From Candidatus Eiseniibacteriota bacterium (GTDB lineage: Bacteria > Joyebacterota > Joyebacteria > Joyebacterales > Joyebacteraceae): a stretch of DNA of 8,285 nucleotides. A model generated the notes under the pieces. The model worked only from the letters and a program-made list of their open reading frames with translations. It did no database searches and was not told the origin of the DNA. Positions 1-6,535 of this stretch are shown piece by piece (positions within the stretch are counted from its first letter, which is position 1; the number at the start of each line of letters is the position of its first letter). The position numbers were made by a program, and so were the translations under genes. The stretch spans positions 1 to 8,285 of the forward strand of contig DAOWCM010000085.1 of the NCBI GenBank assembly GCA_030639555.1, in the 5' to 3' direction.

Positions 1-1
1 C

Positions 2-517
2 GATGTCGTCGGCGTTGCGCTCGACCTCGAGAACCGCGAGGAAGTGATGGACGCCTACGACGCCATCATGAGCAACTGCCGCGCCCGAGTCCCACACGCG
101 CGCATAAAGGGCATCCAGATCTCGGAGATGGCGCCGTCCGGTGTGGAACTCATCGTCGGCGCGCGGAAGGACCCAGCGTTCGGCCCGACCATCATGTTCG
201 GCATGGGCGGCATCTACGTCGAAGTGCTCAAGGACGTGACGTTCCGCGCGGTTCCCTTCAGCAGGGCCGAGGCCATCGGGATGATGAAGGACATCCGCGC
301 GTATCCGCTCCTGCTTGGGGTTCGAGGCGAGGAACGCAAGGACATCGAGAGCGTCCTCGACACCATCATCAGACTCGGAACGGTCATTCAGAGATGCGAC
401 GGCATCTCGGACATAGAGGTGAATCCTCTCATAGCATACGAGCAAGGTCAGGGGGCGAAGGCCGTTGATATCCGCGTCCTTCTTTCTAAGACTACCGGAG
501 GTGGAACCAATGCGTAG
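2..517 (+). CDS. ADP-forming acetate/acyl-CoA ligase, ATP-grasp (beta) region, C-terminal part (5' end outside window)
   Basis: The frame is open from base 2 to a TAG at 515-517, giving 171 residues, so the gene starts upstream of the window. The sequence fits the end of the ATP-grasp domain of NDP-forming acetyl-CoA synthetases: GVELIVG at about residues 47-53, the glycine-rich GPTIMFGMGG at 61-70, and the acidic metal-site motif SDIEVNPL at 136-143. In this family the beta part uses a phosphohistidine relay to couple acetyl-CoA (or acyl-CoA) to acid, CoA and ATP from ADP and phosphate, in the cytoplasm. It gives ATP by substrate-level phosphorylation during fermentation of sugars or amino acids. 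Whether this is a free beta subunit or the end of an alpha-beta fusion cannot be told here, and the acyl specificity is unknown. The stop codon lies inside the next gene (8-nt overlap), which points to one operon and coupled translation. Confidence 0.88.
   Translation, partial: DVVGVALDLENREEVMDAYDAIMSNCRARVPHARIKGIQISEMAPSGVELIVGARKDPAFGPTIMFGMGGIYVEVLKDVTFRAVPFSRAEAIGMMKDIRAYPLLLGVRGEERKDIESVLDTIIRLGTVIQRCDGISDIEVNPLIAYEQGQGAKAVDIRVLLSKTTGGGTNA
497..504 (+). promoter_or_regulatory. Shine-Dalgarno that fixes the start of the BioD/DRTGG gene
   Basis: GGAGGTGG lies 5-8 nt before the ATG at 510. The same frame is open back to an ATG at 465, but that start has no such site and lies deep inside the upstream gene. 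The protein from 510 begins directly with a beta strand leading into the P-loop (MRRLVFASMREGAGKTS), as expected for the family. Confidence 0.8.
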
Positions 518-1550
518 GCTGGTGTTTGCATCGATGCGGGAGGGGGCCGGGAAGACCAGTGTCATAGTCGGTCTTGGGAAGACTCTGGGCAAGCCATTCG
601 GCTACATGAAGCCGTTCGGCGACCGCCTTCTCTACAAGAAGAAGCGGCTCTGGGACTACGATTCAGCGCTCATCGCGAACATCTTCGGTCTGGTCGAGAA
701 CCCGGAGGACATCAGTCTGGGGTTCGATCATTCCAAGCTCAGGTTCATGTACGACGAGGCGGAAACGAAGAAGAAGCTCGGGGAGCTGCTGTCGCACATC
801 GAGAAGGACAGGGACATCGTGTTCATCGAGGCCGGAAGAGACCTGAGTTACGGCATCTCCGTCAATCTCGACCCCATCTCGCTGGCCAGACACACTGACG
901 CCTCGCTCGTGGTCGTGACGGGAGGTGACGAGAGGACCGTCCTGGACGATATCACGTTCGTGACAAACCACCTCAACCTCGATGGCGTCTCGTTCGCCGG
1001 CGTCATCGTCAACCGCGCGTACGACATAGAGGATTTCAAGACTACCTACGCACCGATCATAGCCGGACTCGGCGTTCAGGTGCTGGGAGTCATCCCTTAC
1101 GCGGTCGAGTTGACGCATCCGTCGGTTGGGTTCCTGTCGGAGTGTCTTTTTGCCAAGGTCATCGCGGGAGAGGTAGGTCTCTCGACCGTAGCTAAGAACA
1201 TCTTCGTCGGGGCGATGTCGGCAGACGCCGCCCGCAGGCACCCCAGCTTCGGCAGGACGAAGAAACTCGTCATCACGAGCGGGGACAGAAGCGACATGAT
1301 CCTGGCGTCGCTGGAGGGCGACACGGCGGGAATCGTTCTCACGAACAACATCTCACCGCCGTCAACCATCATCTCGCAGGCGGCGCAGAAGGGCGTGCCC
1401 CTCCTCCTCGTGCCGGACGACACCTATCAGGTCGCCAAGCAGATTGACAACGCTCAGTACCTGCTGAAGCGGGATGAGGAAGAGAAGATAGAGCTTCTGG
1501 AGAAGCTCGTGCGCGAGAACGTCGACCTCAAGGCGGTTCTCGGCAGCTGA
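510..1550 (+). CDS. BioD-like P-loop NTPase with C-terminal DRTGG domain (phosphotransacetylase N-terminal-like protein)
   Basis: 346 residues. The N-terminal part (about 1-205) resembles the dethiobiotin-synthetase/MinD-like P-loop domain found at the front of long phosphotransacetylases. It has a Walker A-like SMREGAGKTS at 8-17, a strand ending in the acidic FIEAG at 105-109, and VVVTGG at 134-139. The C-terminal part (about 215-315) looks like a DRTGG domain: GDRSD at 258-262, IVLTNN at 275-280 where relatives have a Gly-Gly, and GVPLLLVPDDTY at 295-306. A charged helical tail (about 316-340) follows. There is no catalytic phosphotransacetylase domain, so this is a stand-alone version of the regulatory-looking half. 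Overlap with the ADP-forming acyl-CoA ligase suggests a role in acetyl-CoA/acetate metabolism, perhaps sensing a nucleotide and tuning the ligase. That role is inference. A biotin-synthesis role is unlikely because there are no bio genes and the DRTGG domain is present. Confidence 0.82.
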   Translation: MRRLVFASMREGAGKTSVIVGLGKTLGKPFGYMKPFGDRLLYKKKRLWDYDSALIANIFGLVENPEDISLGFDHSKLRFMYDEAETKKKLGELLSHIEKDRDIVFIEAGRDLSYGISVNLDPISLARHTDASLVVVTGGDERTVLDDITFVTNHLNLDGVSFAGVIVNRAYDIEDFKTTYAPIIAGLGVQVLGVIPYAVELTHPSVGFLSECLFAKVIAGEVGLSTVAKNIFVGAMSADAARRHPSFGRTKKLVITSGDRSDMILASLEGDTAGIVLTNNISPPSTIISQAAQKGVPLLLVPDDTYQVAKQIDNAQYLLKRDEEEKIELLEKLVRENVDLKAVLGS

Positions 1551-1580
1551 GAACGGCGCCGACGTCCTTTCAGCACTTGT

Positions 1581-1604
1581 TGAACGGTGCCTCCTGCCCG
1601 TTCA
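1581..1604. terminator. Stem-loop between convergent genes, possible bidirectional terminator
   Basis: TGAACGG (1581-1587) and CCGTTCA (1598-1604) are perfect 7-bp inverted repeats around a 10-nt loop. The stem could be extended by two pairs with a bulge. It lies in the 51-nt gap between two convergent genes and includes the nagZ stop codon. No T-run follows on either strand, so it is not a classical intrinsic terminator. It could act as a 3'-end stabilising hairpin or work with Rho. Confidence 0.4.
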
Positions 1605-3260
1605 GCGCTCGAGGCCGTCCCCTGCTCTGAAGAGCGGCGGAATGTCGACGGGCAGACGCGCGGTCAGGGGGGATTCCCCGAAGAGCGCCTCCACCGCCGC
1701 CCCCTGCGACGGTTCCGAGCCGTCGTAGCAGCAGATCAGGGCGGCCGCGTCCGAGAGTTCCACTGAAATCTCCGGCCCCGTGAACGCGAGCACGATCGCG
1801 CCCGGGGCCGCCTCTATCAGACGCCGCGCCGCGGCCAGGAGTTCCTCCGAAGGTCCCGACCTCCCCTTCCACGCCACGACATCATCGAAGACAGCGATCA
1901 CCGCCACATCGGCGGCAGCGGCCAGTTCCGTCAGGCGGGCGAGTTCGCCCGTCGTCACCCGCTCGTCCAGGACCATCTCCTGGACGTCGGGCAGCGTGGC
2001 CTCGAGCTTCGAGCGGAACCACACCAGGTTCATCGCTCGGTCGGAGTCTTTGAGCGTGAAGACCACAACGCGCTTGCCGGTCAGGTTCCCGACACTGAGC
2101 GGGACGAGTGACGCATCGTCTCGCAGAAGCGTGACGGCGCGCCTGGCGATGCGGTCGGCGGCGGCATCGTGGCCGTTCGTGAGACCGACACGGTGGTTGT
2201 CATCGGGCAGCTCGTCGTCACCGAAGGCTCCGGCTATCTCGGGCGGGAACTCCACGTGGTTGTCGTCCGCTTCTCTGTAGTCGCCAAGCCACTTGTGGAG
2301 CGCATCGATGCGCAGGAGCGACCGGTCGATCCGCTCCTCGGTAACACGTCCCGTCCTCACCGCCTCCCTGACAACACTGACCGCTTCCTCCAGATCCGGA
2401 GGCATGAGGAGGATATCAATGCCCGCCTCGATCGCCATGACGGCCGCCTCTCCGCATCCGTATCGTTCTGCGATGGCGCCCATCACGAGCGCGTCCGTCA
2501 CGAGCACGCCGTCGAATCCCATGTCGCTACGCAAAAGATCGGTCATCACGGCGCGTGAGAGCGTGGCCGGCACGTCCTCGCCCGTCAGGGCCGGGTACGC
2601 AACGTGCGCCGTCATGATGGCTCGCACGCCCGCGTCGATGGCCGCACGGAACGGCACAAACTCCCGCTCCTCGAGCGTCGCGCGGTCGGCCCCGACCACG
2701 GGCAGCTCAATGTGGGAATCCAGTCTTGTGTCGCCGTGTCCCGGGAAGTGCTTCGCCGTTGCCGCCGCGCCCGCCTGCTGACACCCGCGCACGAAGGCGG
2801 CGGTCATGGCCGCGACCGTGACCGGGTCGCCCCCGAACGCCCGCACGCCGATGATGGGATTCGTGGGCTCGCTCGCGACGTCCGCCACCGGAGAGAAGAC
2901 GAGGTCGATGCCCGCCGACAGCGCCTCATGCGCGGTGGCCCACCCCTGAGCGAACGCGAGGTCGGTGACGCCGGTGGCTCCGACGGCCATCTGCGTCGGG
3001 AAGACGGTGCCGCCGTCGAGCTGCTGGCCGAGGCCACGCTCTAAGTCGGATGCGACCAGGAGCGGATGGTCCGCCTCGTCCGCGAGCTCGTGAGTCAGCT
3101 GCGCCGTCGAGTCCACGTTCCCGCCAAAGACGATGTAGCCGCCGACGCCGAGCTCCACGACCTCGCACCTGAGACGGTGGTACTGCTCCGCGAGATCGTC
3201 GCCCTGACGGTTGCTGATGCTGCTCATCACGAGGCGAGCTATCTTCCGCCTGAGTTCCAT
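1602..3260 (-). CDS. nagZ: Beta-N-acetylhexosaminidase, GH3, two-domain NagZ type
   Basis: 552 residues from the ATG at 3260. The enzyme removes non-reducing GlcNAc from GlcNAc-anhydroMurNAc (peptides) or muropeptides. The GH3 barrel spans about 1-325 and carries KHFPGHGDTRLDSH at 170-183, the NagZ signature. D181 and H183 match the Asp-His acid/base dyad described for Bacillus NagZ. GVLVTDAL at 251-258 provides the nucleophile D256. Residues about 365-552 form an alpha/beta C-terminal domain like that of Gram-positive NagZ. The short Gram-negative NagZ (about 340 residues) lacks it. No signal peptide is seen, so a cytoplasmic enzyme is expected. GGGAG lies 4 nt before the chosen start. An ATG at 3359 in the same frame would run into anmK, has no ribosome site, and adds no plausible signal peptide. 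It is last in the murQ-anmK-nagZ run, 59 nt after anmK. Confidence 0.9.
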   Translation of the reverse strand: MELRRKIARLVMSSISNRQGDDLAEQYHRLRCEVVELGVGGYIVFGGNVDSTAQLTHELADEADHPLLVASDLERGLGQQLDGGTVFPTQMAVGATGVTDLAFAQGWATAHEALSAGIDLVFSPVADVASEPTNPIIGVRAFGGDPVTVAAMTAAFVRGCQQAGAAATAKHFPGHGDTRLDSHIELPVVGADRATLEEREFVPFRAAIDAGVRAIMTAHVAYPALTGEDVPATLSRAVMTDLLRSDMGFDGVLVTDALVMGAIAERYGCGEAAVMAIEAGIDILLMPPDLEEAVSVVREAVRTGRVTEERIDRSLLRIDALHKWLGDYREADDNHVEFPPEIAGAFGDDELPDDNHRVGLTNGHDAAADRIARRAVTLLRDDASLVPLSVGNLTGKRVVVFTLKDSDRAMNLVWFRSKLEATLPDVQEMVLDERVTTGELARLTELAAAADVAVIAVFDDVVAWKGRSGPSEELLAAARRLIEAAPGAIVLAFTGPEISVELSDAAALICCYDGSEPSQGAAVEALFGESPLTARLPVDIPPLFRAGDGLER

Positions 3261-3319
3261 GTGTCTCCCGTGGAGTGGTGGAGTTGCCTGTCCGACCGAC
3301 GTCAACGCACGCGCGGCAG

Positions 3320-4534
3320 CTACATCCCGGAGCTGACCTTGCCCAGGACCACGCGGCATGAGGCGCCGGTCGCCGCTGGGACGTTCCCAGGCTTGCCGGC
3401 CACGGCGCGGTCGGCAAGCACGGCGAAGGCCACGGCCTCCTTGGCGTCTGGATCCATCCGCAGCCCCGGCTCCATGTCGGGGTCGTCCAGCGCCAGAACC
3501 GAACAGGGCGCGAGCAGTCTCGCGAGCTCCGTCATGAGCGCGCGGTTCCTCATGCCCCCCCCGCTCACGACAACACGGGTGAGCGCGGGGTCTTTCGGCA
3601 GAAACGCGAACGCGCCCTGAACCGACCGGGCGGTAACCGACACGGCCGTTGCGAGGAGATCGGAGAGCCCGTCGTTGTCCAGCGCTCCGATATCACTTCC
3701 AGGGTGGACGAGCTCGGCGAGTCTGCTGGTCGCCTCACGGCCGAACGTCTCCTTGCCGGTCGATTTCGGAGGGGCGGCCGCGAAGTACGGATGTGTCAGG
3801 AACGCATCGACCGCGCGCGGGTCGGCCGTGCCACCCATTGCCAGCCGCCCGCCGTCGTCGATGGCGTCGGCCCGGCCGGTCGAGGTCCGGACTATCTCGT
3901 CCACCAGAGCGTTCCCCGGACCCGTGTCGAATGCCAGCACGTCCTCGAAGCGCTCAGTGACGTAGGTCAGGTTGGCGATCCCGCCGACGTTCAGGAACAC
4001 CTGCGCCTCTGCTGCCTTGCGGAAGAGCAGCCAGTCCACGAGCGGAACGAGGGGAGCGCCGGAGCCCCCGGCTGCAACATCCGCCGTGCGGAAGTCCGCG
4101 ACGGTTGGAATGCCGGTCCGGCGAGCAATCACGTCCGCCTCCCCCATCTGCAGAGTCGCTCCGGAGCGGCCTCCCGAGGGCGGGTCGTGATAGACGGTCT
4201 GACCGTGGGAACCTATCAGGTGGAAGTCGGAGATGCTGCGGCCGCTTCCGGCGGCGAGCTCGAGCGCCGCGGCGGCGAAGGACTCTCCGACATCGAAGTT
4301 GAGTCTCGCAAGCTCGGGCGCGTCGCCACCGCCCGAACGGGCAATGCGCTCGCGCAGGGAGGGCTCGAAGGGCACACAGACGAAAGAGAGCAGCTCGACG
4401 CGGACGTCGTCCCCGTGCCCGCGTATGCTGACCAGCGCGGCGTCTATGCCGTCACAGGAGGTCCCGGACGAAAGCCCGATGACCAGGCGCTCGTCCAGCG
4501 ACGCTATCTCGTGGAGCTTCTCTCCGAGAGTCAT
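3320..4534 (-). CDS. anmK: Anhydro-N-acetylmuramic acid kinase
   Basis: 404 residues, against 369 in E. coli. AnmK hydrolyses the 1,6-anhydro ring of anhMurNAc and phosphorylates it with ATP to give MurNAc-6-phosphate in the cytoplasm. The family signatures occur in order: GLSSGTSCDGIDAALV at 20-35 (phosphate loop), GSHGQTVYHDP at 108-118, DFRTADVAAGGSGAPLVP at 147-164, LNVGGIANLT at 181-190, FDTGPGNALVD at 202-212 with D203 aligning with the catalytic Asp of known AnmK, DAFLTHPYF and PPKSTGKETFG at 243-265, and VVVSGGGMRN at 321-330. The extra length is a 15-residue N-terminal extension plus a few short insertions. The start has GGGAGG 4 nt upstream. It follows murQ by 33 nt and supplies the MurQ substrate. 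Its presence implies that lytic transglycosylases in this cell make anhydro-muropeptides. Confidence 0.96.
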   Translation of the reverse strand: MTLGEKLHEIASLDERLVIGLSSGTSCDGIDAALVSIRGHGDDVRVELLSFVCVPFEPSLRERIARSGGGDAPELARLNFDVGESFAAAALELAAGSGRSISDFHLIGSHGQTVYHDPPSGGRSGATLQMGEADVIARRTGIPTVADFRTADVAAGGSGAPLVPLVDWLLFRKAAEAQVFLNVGGIANLTYVTERFEDVLAFDTGPGNALVDEIVRTSTGRADAIDDGGRLAMGGTADPRAVDAFLTHPYFAAAPPKSTGKETFGREATSRLAELVHPGSDIGALDNDGLSDLLATAVSVTARSVQGAFAFLPKDPALTRVVVSGGGMRNRALMTELARLLAPCSVLALDDPDMEPGLRMDPDAKEAVAFAVLADRAVAGKPGNVPAATGASCRVVLGKVSSGM

Positions 4535-4567
4535 CCCGCCTCCCGCCGCAGTGCCAGTCCCGCCCTT

Positions 4568-5524
4568 CTACTCCTCCCGCTGCAGTGCCAGCGCTGCTCT
4601 GACGAATCCACCGGCCTCGGCGAGAAGTCCGTTCGCTTCCTCGAGACCAACGCCGGCCTTCTGCATCACGATCGCCGCCTTGACGGAGCCTTCCGCCCGT
4701 GTGATGACGGCGGCCGCCTCCTCGTATCCGACACCGGTGGTCTCCACCAGGATCCTGCAGGCCCGGTCTCTCAGTTTCTCGCAGGTGGCCTGGAGATCGA
4801 CCATCAGGTTCTCGTAGGTCTTTCCGAGCAGGATCATCGTCGCGGTGGTGATGGTATTCAGGACGAGCTTCGTGGCCGTTCCGGCCTTCATCCGCGTCGA
4901 TCCGGTGACCACCTCGGGACCCGTGAGCGGGCTGATGGCCACGTCGGTGGGCACCGCGCCTTCCTCAACGGGCGTGCAGCAGAGGAACACGGTGCCTGCG
5001 CCCGACCGGACGGCCTCCTCGAGAGCGCCCTGAACGTAGGGCGTTCCCCCGCTCGTCGCGATGCCCATCACGACATCGTCCGGGACAACGTTTCTCTCGC
5101 GCAGGTCTGTCCCACCCACGTCCCGGTCGTCCTCGGCGCCTTCTCTGGCCCGGACCAGGGCACCGTAACCGCCGGCGATCAGCCCCTGGATCATCTCAGG
5201 ATCGGTGCCGAACGTCGGAGGACATTCCGAAGCGTCCAGCACGCCCAGTCGGCCGCTCGTCCCGGCGCCCACATAGATGAGCCGCCCTCCGCGACGCAGC
5301 CGTTCCACGACGAGCTCGACCGCATCCGCGATGTGCTGGCCCTCGCGAGCGACGGCCGCCGCGACGGTCGCATCCTCGGCGTTGATGAGTTCGACGAGCT
5401 CGCTCGCGCTCATCCTATCGATGTTCACGGAAGCGGGATTCCGCTGTTCGGTGAGAGCGGAGCCGGTGCCACTCATGTCGCGCGCCGGTGGGCGCCACGC
5501 CCCGTCGTCATGCCTGCTTGTCAC
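4568..5524 (-). CDS. murQ: N-acetylmuramic acid 6-phosphate etherase
   Basis: 318 residues from the GTG at 5524, or 302 from an in-frame ATG at 5476 (E. coli has 298). The lyase cleaves the lactyl ether of MurNAc-6-P to GlcNAc-6-P and D-lactate. It has the SIS-type sugar isomerase fold, seen as GRLIYVGAGTSGRLGVLDASECPP followed by GIATSGGTPYV. E100 in DASECPP and E131 in REGAEDD (84 and 115 from the ATG) align with the two catalytic glutamates of E. coli MurQ. TGSTRMKAGTATKLVLNTI near 207-225 and a C-terminal helical domain complete the family pattern. The GTG is chosen because GGAGG lies 6 nt before it. The ATG has no Shine-Dalgarno but fits the usual N-terminal length, so the first 16 residues are uncertain. 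From the GTG it overlaps the upstream membrane-protein gene by 17 nt. The product feeds GlcNAc-6-P to NagA-type enzymes, which are not in this window. Confidence 0.95.
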   Translation of the reverse strand: MTSRHDDGAWRPPARDMSGTGSALTEQRNPASVNIDRMSASELVELINAEDATVAAAVAREGQHIADAVELVVERLRRGGRLIYVGAGTSGRLGVLDASECPPTFGTDPEMIQGLIAGGYGALVRAREGAEDDRDVGGTDLRERNVVPDDVVMGIATSGGTPYVQGALEEAVRSGAGTVFLCCTPVEEGAVPTDVAISPLTGPEVVTGSTRMKAGTATKLVLNTITTATMILLGKTYENLMVDLQATCEKLRDRACRILVETTGVGYEEAAAVITRAEGSVKAAIVMQKAGVGLEEANGLLAEAGGFVRAALALQREE

Positions 5525-6494
5525 TACCGCCCTCCACTCCTTGCCAGTGGTCCTGCTGGACGCCCCCACCCGGCGGCGAGGCGATCTGCGGCGGGGCCGG
5601 TGGCTTCGTGGCGACCACAGACGGGGTCGCTGCTGGCTGTCCAGTGAGATCCCGATACATGAGCGTCCATAGAGAGTGCTCGTAGGTGCTATATGCCGAG
5701 ATGGCCAGGACCAGCACCACGAGGCCGATGGGAATGCCCAGCAGGAGACCCGCTATGGGACTCGCGATACCTATCAGAATGAAGGGCATTGCTATGGCAA
5801 GCAGCACGACCAGGAGACTGATGACGAATGCCATGGACGACGCGAACGACACGAGCCACATCAGAAGGGATTGCCAGAAGTAGGTCTTCGTCAGGTTCCA
5901 CCCGGTGGACAACGCGTCGGCCACTCCGCCTCCAGCTATCACGTACTCTCTCTCAGCATAGGTCACGGTGAACGTGAGCAGGAACAGGAAGACGATGTAG
6001 GGAATGAACAGCACGGCTCCGATGAAGACCGCGATGGCGATCCCCGCCGCGCCTCCTATCAGAGGCAGCACGACCGCCAGGACGCACACGGCCGTCACAA
6101 CGAGGAAGACGACCAACGCAGTAACGGCGATACCGAGCATGCCCCAGAACGCTCTGATACCGGCGTACCATCCTTCCTCGAATCGGATGCGCTCGCCATC
6201 GTCAGCGCGGCTGATGCAAGAGAGGAGCGCTCCCTTCGAGATGAGGTTCAGCACAAAAAGGATCAGCCAGAGAAGCACGAGGCCCATGATGATGGCCACC
6301 ATCATCCCGATGTGAGACATGAAGAAGTCCCTTATCTCATCGACCCCGTGATCTCTCCAGTTCATGGAGTTCCCGCCACCGCCTCCACCTGAGGCGGCGA
6401 AGAACCCGAAGAACCAGAGGAACCTGTGGTTCCAGGCGATCCCGGCGGACCTCGAGACGATTCCCCAGTAGTCGATGCTCCGAGCTGTCGTCAT
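5508..6494 (-). CDS. Uncharacterised multi-pass membrane protein with duplicated GW-x6-FW motif
   Basis: 328 residues. I do not recognise a named family with confidence. The layout recalls the loosely defined group with GPDPase-membrane or DUF4013-like domains. The N-terminus (ARSIDYWGIVSRSAGIAWNH, then FLWFFGFFAA at 25-34) is a short hydrophobic entry helix followed by a run of six glycines at 36-41. Likely membrane spans are about 62-86, 117-145, 147-178, 208-235 and 236-270. GW-x6-FW occurs at 108-117 and again at 198-207, each just before a hydrophobic stretch, suggesting an internal duplication. The C-terminus (about 286-328) is a Pro/Gly/Gln-rich soluble tail. The start has AAAGGAGA 6 nt upstream; the frame upstream of it looks like shadow coding of the antiporter gene. 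It sits 41 nt after the antiporter stop and overlaps murQ, so it is probably co-transcribed with the recycling genes. A role in muropeptide or sugar uptake is possible but unsupported by motifs. Confidence 0.75.
   Translation of the reverse strand: MTTARSIDYWGIVSRSAGIAWNHRFLWFFGFFAASGGGGGGNSMNWRDHGVDEIRDFFMSHIGMMVAIIMGLVLLWLILFVLNLISKGALLSCISRADDGERIRFEEGWYAGIRAFWGMLGIAVTALVVFLVVTAVCVLAVVLPLIGGAAGIAIAVFIGAVLFIPYIVFLFLLTFTVTYAEREYVIAGGGVADALSTGWNLTKTYFWQSLLMWLVSFASSMAFVISLLVVLLAIAMPFILIGIASPIAGLLLGIPIGLVVLVLAISAYSTYEHSLWTLMYRDLTGQPAATPSVVATKPPAPPQIASPPGGGVQQDHWQGVEGGSDKQA
5531..5535 (-). promoter_or_regulatory. Shine-Dalgarno for the GTG start of murQ
   Basis: Reading the minus strand, GGAGG is followed by 6 nt and then GTG at 5524-5522, in frame with murQ. 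Every other complete gene in the window has a purine-rich site at a similar distance, while the ATG at 5476 has only a GC-rich stretch before it. This favours the GTG, but homology does not reach this far. Confidence 0.55.
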
Positions 6495-6535
6495 CGTCGT
6501 TCTCCTTTCGAGCAGCTCCCGCCCAGGGTGCTTCG

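Noticed and set aside
3261..3359. Longer NagZ from an ATG at 3359
   Set aside because: It would overlap the end of anmK by 40 nt, has no ribosome site, and adds residues that match neither a GH3 domain nor a signal peptide.
3704..5647. 647-codon open frame on the plus strand, antisense to anmK and murQ
   Set aside because: It runs opposite two well-identified enzymes, its protein is low-complexity Arg/Gly/Asp/His-rich with no recognisable domain, and long antisense frames are common in GC-rich coding DNA.
5676..6392. 238-codon plus-strand frame opposite the unknown membrane protein
   Set aside because: It has the same His/Asp/Gln/Arg-rich mirror composition and no domain. The minus-strand frame has a good ribosome site and a credible membrane topology.
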